Shown piece by piece: positions 1 to 8,694 of a DNA stretch of 64,000 bases (the first letter of the stretch is position 1; each line of letters begins with the position of its first letter). The translations under genes were made by a program, and so were the position numbers. Source of the stretch: Leptospira semungkisensis. Its GTDB lineage: Bacteria > Spirochaetota > Leptospiria > Leptospirales > Leptospiraceae. The stretch lies in NCBI RefSeq assembly GCF_004770055.1, contig NZ_RQEP01000019.1, positions 682,001 to 746,000 of the forward strand. Direction: 5' to 3'. The notes beneath the pieces were generated by a model that searched no databases, was not told the DNA's origin, and worked only from the letters and a program-made list of their open reading frames with translations.

Positions 1-1238
1 CTGTAGCCTTCTTTCTTGTCATCAGGGATCTGCCCTCTAGATCTTTGCACCATCTGTTTGATCTGTTGCACTCTTGGAAGAATCTTTTCCATTTCCTTCT
101 CTGCAACTTGCAATCTTTTGGTCAAATCTTCGAATGCCCTTTCGTTTCTGTAATGGAATCCTAACTCTACTACTGTATCTAATTCTGCTTGAGAACCAAG
201 ACTTGCGCAAGTCAGTCCCATATAAGCAACTACATTAGAAGAAACCAAGTTTCCACTTGAACCATTTAGGATCACATTTCCTAAACAATGGATCTTGGAA
301 TTTAAAATAAAACCTTCGACTACTACGTCTCCGTCTACTTCGATCTCTGCGTTCTCAATGAACTTTGCATAAAGATGTCCGCTGATCTTGATGACTGTCT
401 TTGAATCTCCCTTGATCCCGCCGGAAACCTCTAGATCTCTTCCAATCGTTAGATCAGAAGTCTCCACATTTCCTTTGACCATCAGATTCCCTTGGGTCTT
501 CACAGAAGTCGCAGGCTCTACGTCCCCTTTTACTAAAACGTTTCCGTCGTAGTTGATATTACCGGTTCCGATCCCAACATTGGAATCGATCTGCAATTCT
601 TGGGAAACAGTGATAGAAGTTTCCGTAGAGAAGATCGCGCCGTTGCAGGTGGCAAAGTATTCGATAAGAGGCTTGTTGTCAGCAACCAGTCCCTTCTCTT
701 GTACATTCTTTCCGATCGTAAGTTTCGGTCTTTTAATTGGAGGAGGAGCAATCGGCTTTCCGAAAACATCCATTCCTGGTTTGCCAGGGATCCCTTCGAA
801 AAGTGTGGAGAGTTTCTCTCCTGCTTTTACATAAATATAGCGATCGATATTTCGATAATCTGCGTGTCCATTATCGTCTATCTTGACTCGTTGTGCCTGA
901 GGATGATAGAACTTGACCCAGCCGTCCTCTCCTCTTGTAGGGGGAAATCCTTCGGCCACTCTCGCAGAGACAGGTGAAAAATCCATTTTGGAAGTGGATG
1001 TTTGGAGTTGCTTAAGGCTTTGGTAGATACTGTCCCCGAGGATCCGTTCCTGGGAAATATCCTTATTATGAAGATACTCTAGAATAACACTAGTCGAGAG
1101 CGCACGTCCCTTGATCATCCCGGGACGAATTGTCAAATCCGCAGATAAGCCGTCCGCGCTTATCTTCAGACTGAATACGCTGTCCCAACTTGTTTCCTGA
1201 TCCGACACACCCGGGGTCTGTTCTGTACTCACAACCAT
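1..1238 (-). CDS. FapA family (DUF342) polymer-forming protein, C-terminus outside window
   Basis: The reverse strand is open from an ATG at 1238 to the window edge, giving about 412 residues without a stop. The middle carries repeated short beta-strand units with phrases such as KGDVE, VKGNVE and EVDGDVVVEG, typical of the right-handed beta-helix of DUF342/FapA proteins. After it comes a charged coiled-coil stretch (near KRLQVAEKEMEKILP). The N-terminal third contains the DUF342 lead-in with GWVKFYHP and GKPGMDVFGKPI. Members are cytoplasmic and often linked to flagella or cell-surface polarity, but the exact role in spirochaetes is not known. No strong Shine-Dalgarno sequence precedes the ATG, so the start is only likely. 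The gene is partial because of the window edge, not because of decay. Confidence 0.85.
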   Translation of the reverse strand, partial: MVVSTEQTPGVSDQETSWDSVFSLKISADGLSADLTIRPGMIKGRALSTSVILEYLHNKDISQERILGDSIYQSLKQLQTSTSKMDFSPVSARVAEGFPPTRGEDGWVKFYHPQAQRVKIDDNGHADYRNIDRYIYVKAGEKLSTLFEGIPGKPGMDVFGKPIAPPPIKRPKLTIGKNVQEKGLVADNKPLIEYFATCNGAIFSTETSITVSQELQIDSNVGIGTGNINYDGNVLVKGDVEPATSVKTQGNLMVKGNVETSDLTIGRDLEVSGGIKGDSKTVIKISGHLYAKFIENAEIEVDGDVVVEGFILNSKIHCLGNVILNGSSGNLVSSNVVAYMGLTCASLGSQAELDTVVELGFHYRNERAFEDLTKRLQVAEKEMEKILPRVQQIKQMVQRSRGQIPDDKKEGY

Positions 1239-1489
1239 ACTACCAGGCCAACAATCCAGATCTTAGATTTATCCGCATTTTTTTGTTCGGATGAAATCCG
1301 TTCCTAAAAACCGTTTAGCTCTTAGGAAATAAAAATTTGAACCGGCTGGTTATTCCTTTTCGCGTTTTAATTACGTTCCCTCACTATATCCTCTTGCTCC
1401 AATTATACAAGGGTCTTAGGACCAAAAAAAGACAAAGGAGGTCTATACTTAAGGACGGAATATTTTCGGAAAATATAACGTAAACAATA

Positions 1490-2515
1490 TTAGATACCGG
1501 TTTTTTTTAGAAAAAATCCCCAAACAGCGGCCAGCTTAGGAATCTCCCCTAACTGCGTATAAAAGGGAAGATGGTCCCCGTGAGTGATCAATCTGGACTT
1601 TAAGAAGATGGAATCCATGTAGGATCTCCTACCTAAAACCTCATACAAGGCCTCGGATTCGGCAGGAGAGATCACTGGATCATCAAAACCATGTAATAAC
1701 GCGGTAGGAGCCTTCCATTCTTCCAAGAAATTGCAAGGAGAATTGTCTTTGATAAAGTCCTTGGGAAGGATCTTAAGAATAGAACCCGCTAAACTTTCCC
1801 GAAAAGAGGCATCCGAACGAACATTGGACACGAATTCCTTCTCCTGATCCCCTAGTTTCGGAAAAAGTCCAGGAGCCTTTTCTTCCGACCCGGTGCGATG
1901 GAGCCCGTTGTCTAACGCTGATTGATAATAGAATTCTTCTAAATTCTTTAGCTCAGGGCGGATCTTGGAAATATAATTATAAAGAAGAACATGTACCGCA
2001 TACGGATCCTGTTCGTAGTTGGATAGGATGAAAGGAAGAGTTTGGCTGAAATCAGAATAAGTTCCCACAAGAAGGACCGAATCCAGAAGCTCCTGCTGTT
2101 TCTTTCCGGCTAAGGCTACCATTCCCATCCCCGCAGAAAAACTAGCGGAAAGAAAGGAAATTGGTCTCTTCTCCTTTTTTGCAAAATGATCGAAGAGTGC
2201 CCTTATATTCGAGACAGTCTCGGATACGATCCTAAGCTCTTTTACTTCGGGAAGTTCCGGTAGGAACACCTGCAATCCGCTATTCTTCAGATGTGTGGCA
2301 AGGGTCAGTATCCTTGGATCGTCTATCCCTCTGGCACTCATCCCGTGTTGCAGGTAGACTGAGGGAGAATTGGGAGAAGCAGAAAAGATCTTTGTGCGAA
2401 ACGTTGGAAAGCCGGGAATCGAAATCTCTTGTTCGGAGATCTCAGAGGGCGGAGAAGAGATCATCTCCGCATATTTTAAGAGAAAAGGAAATCCTTGTAC
2501 TACGTAGCCTAACAT
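1490..2515 (-). CDS. alpha/beta hydrolase superfamily protein
   Basis: This 341-residue protein has the layout of an alpha/beta hydrolase. A nucleophile elbow is seen as SASFSAGMG near residue 128, an acid candidate in LHGFDDPVIS near residue 284, and a histidine candidate in THGDHLPFY near residue 320, in the right order for a Ser-Asp-His triad. There is no signal peptide, so it is probably cytoplasmic. The elbow has serine in place of the first glycine of GxSxG, which occurs in some esterases. The substrate cannot be inferred. It lies 52 bases downstream of the CheX-like gene on the same strand and may be cotranscribed with it. Confidence 0.75.
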   Translation of the reverse strand: MLGYVVQGFPFLLKYAEMISSPPSEISEQEISIPGFPTFRTKIFSASPNSPSVYLQHGMSARGIDDPRILTLATHLKNSGLQVFLPELPEVKELRIVSETVSNIRALFDHFAKKEKRPISFLSASFSAGMGMVALAGKKQQELLDSVLLVGTYSDFSQTLPFILSNYEQDPYAVHVLLYNYISKIRPELKNLEEFYYQSALDNGLHRTGSEEKAPGLFPKLGDQEKEFVSNVRSDASFRESLAGSILKILPKDFIKDNSPCNFLEEWKAPTALLHGFDDPVISPAESEALYEVLGRRSYMDSIFLKSRLITHGDHLPFYTQLGEIPKLAAVWGFFLKKTGI

Positions 2516-2567
2516 CAGGAGCGCAAACGAGTTTCTTTCTTCCCCTTCTTTTTTCCAGTTCTTTTCG

Positions 2568-3080
2568 TTAATATTTTTGCATCAGAAGAATGAGATAGAT
2601 ACGTCCCAAATATTCTTTCGCATCCTGATCCTTTAAGAAATAGATAAGAATATATTGTCTATGATGTTCCAAATCGATCGGAATTAACTTATTGTTCAAA
2701 TTCTCCGGAGGAAGGATGTCCATTTTGAATCTTCCCAATTTCATTTCGGAGATCAATTCCGCACAGATCTGGTTTGCAAATTCAAGCATGATAGATGCTG
2801 CATGGCTTCGAATGGTCGGATCTATATGAAAAGAACGGGCAATCTTAGGAAGAAGTTTAAGCTTAGTATAACCATCCATAGCAAGGAAAAGTTGCCCGGT
2901 CGCCTCCCCGTGGAAAGAAACGGAGGTGCAATTCTCATAGCAAAGCCCTTCGTTCTTGGAAGGACCGAACGCTTCTCTCACCGCCTGGACTCCCAGATTC
3001 TTCTCTAAGAATTCCGGAAAGATCTGAGAGATAGTGAGAATGAATTTCTCATCGAGTAACGGGTCTATGTTTAAAGACAT
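2568..3080 (-). CDS. CheX-like chemotaxis phosphatase domain protein
   Basis: The 170-residue protein resembles the CheC/CheX/FliY phosphatase fold. Its mid-region helix reads LEFANQICAE, giving the ExxN pair that in CheX orients water for dephosphorylation of CheY-P. An HGEATGQLFLAMD strand fits the family's beta-sheet. If active, it would remove phosphate from a response regulator. It has one phosphatase-helix motif, as CheX does, rather than the two of CheC. The start overlaps the stop of the upstream gene by 10 bases, so translational coupling is likely. No other chemotaxis gene is adjacent; a cheW lies about 41 kb away in this window. Confidence 0.6.
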   Translation of the reverse strand: MSLNIDPLLDEKFILTISQIFPEFLEKNLGVQAVREAFGPSKNEGLCYENCTSVSFHGEATGQLFLAMDGYTKLKLLPKIARSFHIDPTIRSHAASIMLEFANQICAELISEMKLGRFKMDILPPENLNNKLIPIDLEHHRQYILIYFLKDQDAKEYLGRIYLILLMQKY

Positions 3081-4195
3081 ACTAAACGATTTGGTCCTTC
3101 TTCTTTAGAAGAATGTAATGCTTTTTTGGCGCGGGACTCCCATTCTGAGTCTCCTTTTCGAATACGAACACCTGCTCCCACATTCAATCGGACACGATCC
3201 GGTCCTAAGAATTCCATAAGGCCAGAAAGAGACTCTTGGAATCTCATCCAATCACCTGGAGAAAGAATTCCAGCTGCCCGATTCTTACGGATCCTAGATA
3301 AGGGAGAACGACCTTCCATTCTACTATTCCACCAGCGTCCGAAACTTTTAAGATCGGAGAGAAGATTCACTTCCGCTTCGAATTCCAATAATACCAGGAT
3401 TTTAGGATCTTCGCCTTCCGATTTTTCCTCTTCCAAGTTTTGGGAGAAGAAGGAGTAAGTTCCCCATCCTGTCTCTTCGTCCTGGGATTCTCCTGCGAGT
3501 ATCAATTGCTCGACGAGTTTATCGAGCCTAAGTCCCATCTCCGCATCTCCTAAAGAAGTAGAAGAGGGAGAAATCATTCTTACTTCTCCTAAAGGAGAAG
3601 ATTCCCATTCTAATTTCCAAAGAACAGTTCCAGGCACAATCTCGGAGCCTTCTCTTGTTTCAGAAGGAAAAACTAAAATAGTCCCTGTCTTACTGGCAAC
3701 GATCTCCAATCTGGACTTGGTATTATAAAGAAGAACTTCCCAATTCTCACCACTCGAAGAAGGAAGAGAATCCAAGAAAGTTTTGATCGCTTCGTATGTT
3801 TTTCCGCCGATCGGAAAATAGAATCTATGGCAGAGAAATTCTTGGGACTCAGCTTCTTCTATATATATTTTCTTTTCTTCGTTTGCTCTTGTTAAATGAA
3901 AAGAAGAAGATTCTAAGCCGACGAATTCTTCTTTGTTCTGGAACTGGTTTTGCTCAGCTAAATCGGATCCGGTTGCAACTTCTTGTTCGCCAACGAAGGA
4001 AGAAGTTCCTTCTTCTTCCGATACATTCTCTTCTTTCTTATCGATCTGAGAGTGAACTACGTATCCGAAAAGAGACAGAAGTGTGAAAGAGATTCCGCCT
4101 AAGGCGAGAACTTCGCCGTCCATCCAGACTGAAAAGGAAGCGGAGGCTAAGGGAAAATCGCCGATAGATGGAAAAAAAGCGGTGAAAAATTGCAT
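3071..4195 (-). CDS. membrane-anchored protein with degenerate GGDEF-like C-terminus
   Basis: This 374-residue protein has one transmembrane stretch near residues 30-48 (LALGGISFTLLSLFGYVV), then an acidic glutamate-rich linker to about residue 95, then a globular part. The last 45 residues read like the end of a diguanylate cyclase: LNVGAGVRIRKGD in place of the usual vSiGva, followed by SRAKKALHSSKEEGPNRLV in place of the usual AdxALYxAKxxGrNrv. No GGDEF/GGEEF signature is present at the expected place, so cyclic di-GMP synthesis is not expected. It may be a receptor or scaffold. The fold assignment rests on this tail only. It is divergent from the methyltransferase gene and precedes the CheX-like gene. 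Confidence 0.5.
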   Translation of the reverse strand: MQFFTAFFPSIGDFPLASASFSVWMDGEVLALGGISFTLLSLFGYVVHSQIDKKEENVSEEEGTSSFVGEQEVATGSDLAEQNQFQNKEEFVGLESSSFHLTRANEEKKIYIEEAESQEFLCHRFYFPIGGKTYEAIKTFLDSLPSSSGENWEVLLYNTKSRLEIVASKTGTILVFPSETREGSEIVPGTVLWKLEWESSPLGEVRMISPSSTSLGDAEMGLRLDKLVEQLILAGESQDEETGWGTYSFFSQNLEEEKSEGEDPKILVLLEFEAEVNLLSDLKSFGRWWNSRMEGRSPLSRIRKNRAAGILSPGDWMRFQESLSGLMEFLGPDRVRLNVGAGVRIRKGDSEWESRAKKALHSSKEEGPNRLVCL

Positions 4196-4211
4196 TTTAG
4201 AGGACTCCGTT

Positions 4212-4230
4212 CCGTTACTATATGTAACGG
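4212..4230. promoter_or_regulatory. perfect 7-bp inverted repeat between divergent genes
   Basis: CCGTTAC at 4212-4218 is followed by TATAT and its exact reverse complement GTAACGG at 4224-4230. It lies in the 67-base gap between divergently read genes, which argues for an operator. GCTTTT follows on the plus strand, so a weak hairpin terminator is the alternative. Confidence 0.35.
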
Positions 4231-4262
4231 GCTTTTAACCACTTAGCTCAAACGATTTTTCT

Positions 4263-5006
4263 ATGAAACTCTACTCCGAACTGGCAGAATACTACTTCGA
4301 TATAGAAAAGAACACGAGAAAATTCGAATTGGAAACCCAATTCATAGATCGCTTGTTCCGTAAACACAGAGTTCGCAATATTCTAGATATGGGTTGTGGA
4401 ACGGGAGAACATGTGACCCATTTCCAAGGTCTTGGATATAAATCTAGAGGCGTAGATTCTTCTTCCAGAATGATAGAAGTCGCTCAGAAGAGATACTCTC
4501 ATTGTAAGTTCGAAGTCGGCGCGATGCAGAATTATAAGTCCAAGGAAAAATGGGACGCAATCATCAGTCTATTCGGTTCCTTTAATTATTTATTATCCAA
4601 CGAAGAAGTAGAATCGGCTCTAAAGAACCTGGAGCAAAATCTAAAGCCTGCGGGCATCGCAGTCCTAGAAGTTTGGAATGCGGAACCTCTACGCAAGATC
4701 AAGAGAAAAGCAATCGGCCCGGTCTCTCAGATCAAGACAAAGGCGGCAACCATTCAGAGAAATAGAGGATTTCGTCTAGTCAGAGCCGACCAATCCACAG
4801 TAGTCGAAGTGAATTATATTTATAATATGAATTCCAAAGAGATCAAGGACAAGCACTTGATGAGAGCCTATTTTCTTACGGAATTCCAAAGAATGCTCGC
4901 AAAGCATAGGATGGAGATCCTACACGTTTACTCCAATTACAGCGAGATCAAATTCAAAAGCAACGCAGGAAGAATGATCCTCGTTCTAAAAAAGAAAAGC
5001 TCCTGA
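4263..5006 (+). CDS. class I SAM-dependent methyltransferase
   Basis: The 247-residue protein carries the class I methyltransferase motif I as LDMGCGTGEH near residues 41-50, an acidic residue after strand 2 in RGVDSSSRMI, and a motif IV-like DAIISLFGSFNYLL near residues 99-112. These bind S-adenosylmethionine. It is close in layout to small soluble methyltransferases of the Methyltransf_25 type that act on small molecules or lipids. The substrate is unknown. It has no signal peptide. It precedes lpdA on the same strand by 72 bases; nothing suggests a shared function. Confidence 0.8.
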   Translation: MKLYSELAEYYFDIEKNTRKFELETQFIDRLFRKHRVRNILDMGCGTGEHVTHFQGLGYKSRGVDSSSRMIEVAQKRYSHCKFEVGAMQNYKSKEKWDAIISLFGSFNYLLSNEEVESALKNLEQNLKPAGIAVLEVWNAEPLRKIKRKAIGPVSQIKTKAATIQRNRGFRLVRADQSTVVEVNYIYNMNSKEIKDKHLMRAYFLTEFQRMLAKHRMEILHVYSNYSEIKFKSNAGRMILVLKKKSS

Positions 5007-5078
5007 TTTCTTTCGATTTCTGAAAATTTCTTCCCAGGTTCCAAACTAGAATGCAGAATTGCCATCCGGAGGAAGCAG

Positions 5079-6497
5079 ATGGCAGAGAAGTACGACGTGA
5101 CCGTAATTGGCGGAGGACCCGGAGGATATGTGGCCGCGATCCGAGCCTCTCAACTCGGATTGAACGTTTGTCTAGTTGAAAAAGAAAAACTAGGCGGAGT
5201 CTGCTTAAACTGGGGTTGCATTCCAACCAAAGCTCTTCTTGAATCCGCGCACCTCTTAGAATCCATTCGAAAATCCGAAAGCTTCGGTCTGAAAGTCTCA
5301 GGAGTAAATCCTGATTTTCCTGGGATCGTCAAACGATCTAGAGGAGTCGCCGACACCATGTCCAACGGAGTAGACTTCTTAATGAAGAAGAATAAAATCT
5401 CCGTAAAGAAAGGAAGCGCAGTCTTCAAAGATAAGAATACAATCTGGCTTCCTGACACTTCTAAAGAAGAAATCCAATCCGAATATTTCATCATCGCTAC
5501 CGGAGCAAGACCTAGAGAAATGCCGGGCCTACCCTTTGACGGCGACAAAGTTCTTTCAAGCAAACATGCGATGATCCAAGAGGCTCCTCCCAAAACTCTC
5601 GCAATCATAGGAGCAGGAGCGATCGGAGTTGAGTTCGCAGACTTCTATTCTAGCATGGGAACAGAAGTAACCATTATAGAAATGCAAGACAGAATCCTTC
5701 CATTAGAAGATCCTGAAATATCCAATCTACTCAATCGTTCCTTTATAAAGAGAGGCATACAGATCCTGACAAGCGTGGGAGTCTCCGAACCGAAATCCGA
5801 ATCGGATGGAGTCTCTCTTCTTCTCAAAGGAGCGGGAATAGCGGCAGAGGGAGAAAAAAAGAAATTCTCCAAAGTGCTCGTCGCAATCGGTGTTTCACCG
5901 AATACAGAAGACATGCATTTAGAAGAGATTGGCGTATTCCTTCAAAAGGGATTCGTTAAGGTAGATTCCAAATTCAAAAGCAAAGTTGAAAATATCTATG
6001 CGATCGGAGATTGTGTAGGAGCTCCCCTACTCGCGCATGTCGCCTCTTCTGAAGGGATCAAAGCGGCAGAAGCAATCTCTATCCTAAAAGGAAATCCTCA
6101 TTCCCTCGTATACGAACCCTTGGATTACCAAAAGATCCCTGCTTGCACGTACTGCCATCCCGAAGTAGCTTCCGTAGGCTTGAAAGAAGAAGAAGCCAAG
6201 AAAGCAGGCATAGACGTTTCTATCGGCAAGTTCCCCTTTAGAGCGAATGGCAGAGCCCAAGCATTGGGCGAAGTCGAAGGAATGGTAAAGTTAGTCGCCG
6301 ATCGTAAGACCGGAGAGATCTTAGGAGCTCACCTAATCGGACCGAATGTAACAGAGATATTAGGAGAGATCAATCTGGGAATGGGATCTGAACTTACTCT
6401 AAAAGAAATTGCAGGAAGGATCCACGCTCACCCTACTCTTGCGGAATCCGTGATGGAAGCCGCAGCACAGGCATTAGGCGAAGCAATCAATATCTAA
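5079..6497 (+). CDS. lpdA: dihydrolipoyl dehydrogenase
   Basis: This is the E3 flavoprotein of 2-oxoacid dehydrogenase and glycine cleavage complexes: it reoxidises dihydrolipoamide with NAD+. At 472 residues it has normal length. Visible are the FAD-binding GGGPGG at residues 11-16, the redox disulfide CLNWGC (C42 and C47), the NAD-binding GAGAIGVEF near residue 179, and the C-terminal HAHPTLAE with the catalytic His451-Glu456 pair. The start is supported by GGAGG 6 bases upstream of the ATG. No other complex subunit lies beside it, so the enzyme is probably shared among complexes. The convergent PerR-like gene ends on the next base. Confidence 0.95.
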   Translation: MAEKYDVTVIGGGPGGYVAAIRASQLGLNVCLVEKEKLGGVCLNWGCIPTKALLESAHLLESIRKSESFGLKVSGVNPDFPGIVKRSRGVADTMSNGVDFLMKKNKISVKKGSAVFKDKNTIWLPDTSKEEIQSEYFIIATGARPREMPGLPFDGDKVLSSKHAMIQEAPPKTLAIIGAGAIGVEFADFYSSMGTEVTIIEMQDRILPLEDPEISNLLNRSFIKRGIQILTSVGVSEPKSESDGVSLLLKGAGIAAEGEKKKFSKVLVAIGVSPNTEDMHLEEIGVFLQKGFVKVDSKFKSKVENIYAIGDCVGAPLLAHVASSEGIKAAEAISILKGNPHSLVYEPLDYQKIPACTYCHPEVASVGLKEEEAKKAGIDVSIGKFPFRANGRAQALGEVEGMVKLVADRKTGEILGAHLIGPNVTEILGEINLGMGSELTLKEIAGRIHAHPTLAESVMEAAAQALGEAINI

Positions 6498-6950
6498 TTA
6501 GATTCTTTCGGAAGAGACTTCGTCCAAGGTTCCGGAGAATAGGATGTCCATCTTATTCACTTTGAATTCCTTAGGAAGCTTAGAGTCGATGCTAAGAAGG
6601 GAATGATCCAGATCATGGAACTTTCCAGTCTTTTCATCAAAGAAATGATAATGATCTTCTATATTGCTATCGAAGACGGATTTTCCCAGGCAAGAAAACT
6701 TGAATTCTCGGAGAAGTCCCGCAGACACTAAGACGTTCAGTGTATTGTATACTGTAGCCAAACTCATCTTCAAGGAGCGGCCATCCACCCATTCCTTGAC
6801 CTCTTCTGCAGTGGGATGATCCGCTTCGCAGAGAACGTACTGGCAAATGGAAATCCTTTGCATAGTGGGCTGGATAGAGACCGATTTCAGACGATTCTCT
6901 ATCTCGTCAGGAGTTAAACAAGAATGCTTTTGGTTACCTAAAACAGCCAT
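6498..6950 (-). CDS. Fur/PerR family metalloregulator, PerR-type site without structural zinc
   Basis: This 150-residue regulator has the Fur winged helix (PTMQRISICQYVL, then SLATVYNTLNVLVSAGLL) and a C-terminal dimer domain. All five regulatory metal ligands of Bacillus PerR can be matched by spacing: H45, D94, H100, H102 and D113. The last one is Asp, as in PerR, not Glu as in Fur. The two CxxC pairs that hold structural zinc are absent; this is known for PerR proteins of Leptospira. It is therefore probably a peroxide or iron sensor rather than a zinc sensor. It is divergent from nhaD with a 225-base gap. I cannot tell which of the several Leptospira Fur-family paralogues it is. Confidence 0.85.
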   Translation of the reverse strand: MAVLGNQKHSCLTPDEIENRLKSVSIQPTMQRISICQYVLCEADHPTAEEVKEWVDGRSLKMSLATVYNTLNVLVSAGLLREFKFSCLGKSVFDSNIEDHYHFFDEKTGKFHDLDHSLLSIDSKLPKEFKVNKMDILFSGTLDEVSSERI

Positions 6951-7175
6951 GGTGGTATTATGCGCTTTATGCCTCTAATTATCTGACGGTCCGGATCCCT
7001 CGAATATAAAGCAAAAACTCTAGTGGAGGCGATTTCCTAATGAGATCGTAGATGAGGGAAGGATTTCTGCAATCTAAAAAAAACGGGTTTAAAAATCCCC
7101 GAAAACTAGGGTTTTTCCTTTGAAACCTATTCAAAGGTCTATAACCTGACGAAAAATCTTCGCTAAAGACCGAGA

Positions 7176-8654
7176 ATGATGAGAAACAAATTTTTTACTA
7201 CATTACTCCTTCTCTCCATGGTCCTTTCTGTTTCCGTTTGGGCGGAATCCGGGACCTCTCCCTCTGCAAATTCCCTAGCCCAGGCAGAAAGTGATTCTAG
7301 CCATGGAAAAGAGCACTCCGGATCCGGAGAGGCTTCTCATGGAGTCCAAGGAGATGATCTTCCAGTTTGGTCGGTAATCCCCTTTGTTCTGATCCTGCTT
7401 AGTATCGCACTTCTTCCATTGGTTTCTCATACCACTGCAGAATGGTGGGAGAGCAATAATAACAAGCTTCTACTTGCACTTGCTCTGGGAGGTGTTTCTT
7501 TCGGGATCCTAATGGCCCATAACTGGTGGGGAAAGATCTTCCATACAATGGTATTCGATTATATTCCGTTTATCATACTGTTAGCCGCGCTATTCTATAT
7601 CTCCGGAGGGATCGTACTGAAAGGTGATATCGAAGCGACTCCAGTCAATAATACGATCTTTTTGATCATCGGAACATTTCTAGCATCTTTCATCGGAACT
7701 ACAGGAGCTTCTATGCTTCTCATCCGTCCTCTTTTAAAGACCAACTCGGAAAGAAAACATGTGGTCCACACTGTGATCTTCTTTATATTCCTGGTTTCTA
7801 ATATAGGCGGTTCCTTAACTCCTCTCGGAGATCCTCCTCTTTTCTTAGGATATCTGCAAGGGGTTCCTTTCACTTGGACATTCAGCCTTCTACCAGAAAT
7901 GTTGATCGCTTCCGGATTGCTGTTAGTGATCTATTTTATCTGGGACACAGTCATGCACGGAAAGGAAACCAAAAAGGATATTCGCTACGACCATACCCAT
8001 AGACAACCTATCGGTCTGGAAGGACAAGTGAATCTGATCTGGTTGCTCGGAGTCATTCTGTCGGTAGCCTTCCTAAACCAAAATTATATCCCGGCGATCA
8101 AAGAATATCCATTCCTAAGCTTTATTCGAGAAGCAGTTCTGATCGGGCTCATCGCTCTTTCTAAGTTCACTTCCGACGTAAAACTGAGAGAGAAAAACAA
8201 ATTCACTCTTCATCCAATCCAAGAGGTTGCGTATCTATTCATCGGTATATTCCTTACTATGATCCCTGCATTGCTTCTTCTGGAGCATCACGGAAAAGAA
8301 TTGGGAATTACTCAAAAATGGCAGTTCTTCTGGGTGACTGGAGGATTCTCCGGAGTATTGGACAATGCTCCGACTTATTTGACCTTCCTTTCTTTAGCGA
8401 AAGGTCTATTAGGATTTTCTGATGTAACTCAGATCTTAGCGGATCCGTTCGGAGAGCAATTGCTAAAGGCAATCTCTTGTGGAGCGGTTTTTATGGGAGC
8501 ATTGACTTATATCGGAAACGCTCCTAACTTCATGGTGAAATCAGTTGCAGAAGAGAATAAGATCAAGATGCCTAGCTTCGGAGGATACGTCGTGTATTCC
8601 TTCGCTCTATTGCTCCCTACCTTCCTTCTTCTTACTGCGATCTTCTTTTTATAA
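7176..8654 (+). CDS. nhaD: NhaD-type sodium/proton antiporter
   Basis: The 492-residue protein starts with a cleavable-looking signal peptide (LLLLSMVLSVSVWAES), then a histidine-containing loop, then some 12 to 13 hydrophobic segments. Family phrases include GTTGASMLLIRPLL, SNIGGSLTPLGDPPLFLGYL, SGVLDNAPTYL and YIGNAPNFMVKS. These match the NhaD branch of the ArsB/NhaD ion transporter superfamily, whose members exchange Na+ for H+ across the inner membrane and control pH and sodium. The N-terminal signal and long periplasmic lead are typical for the branch. The start codon ATGATG has only a weak ribosome site. It ends in a strong convergent terminator. Confidence 0.9.
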   Translation: MMRNKFFTTLLLLSMVLSVSVWAESGTSPSANSLAQAESDSSHGKEHSGSGEASHGVQGDDLPVWSVIPFVLILLSIALLPLVSHTTAEWWESNNNKLLLALALGGVSFGILMAHNWWGKIFHTMVFDYIPFIILLAALFYISGGIVLKGDIEATPVNNTIFLIIGTFLASFIGTTGASMLLIRPLLKTNSERKHVVHTVIFFIFLVSNIGGSLTPLGDPPLFLGYLQGVPFTWTFSLLPEMLIASGLLLVIYFIWDTVMHGKETKKDIRYDHTHRQPIGLEGQVNLIWLLGVILSVAFLNQNYIPAIKEYPFLSFIREAVLIGLIALSKFTSDVKLREKNKFTLHPIQEVAYLFIGIFLTMIPALLLLEHHGKELGITQKWQFFWVTGGFSGVLDNAPTYLTFLSLAKGLLGFSDVTQILADPFGEQLLKAISCGAVFMGALTYIGNAPNFMVKSVAEENKIKMPSFGGYVVYSFALLLPTFLLLTAIFFL

Positions 8655-8666
8655 GAAATTGCGTTC

Positions 8667-8694
8667 AACCTCGCTTCTTTTTCGAAGCGAGGTT
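8667..8694. terminator. bidirectional intrinsic terminator
   Basis: AACCTCGCTTC at 8667-8677, a six-base loop, and the exact complement GAAGCGAGGTT at 8684-8694 form an 11-bp stem between the convergent nhaD and the next gene. The plus side is followed by ATTTCTCC. The right arm touches the stop codon of the minus-strand gene. Confidence 0.8.

Noticed and set aside
600..977. Plus-strand frame of 125 codons antisense to the FapA-like gene
   Set aside because: It is the mirror of a well supported coding region and has no family marks.
1433..1442. Perfect-looking AAAGGAGGT ribosome site on the plus strand
   Set aside because: No start codon follows at a workable distance and no frame opens; taken as chance.
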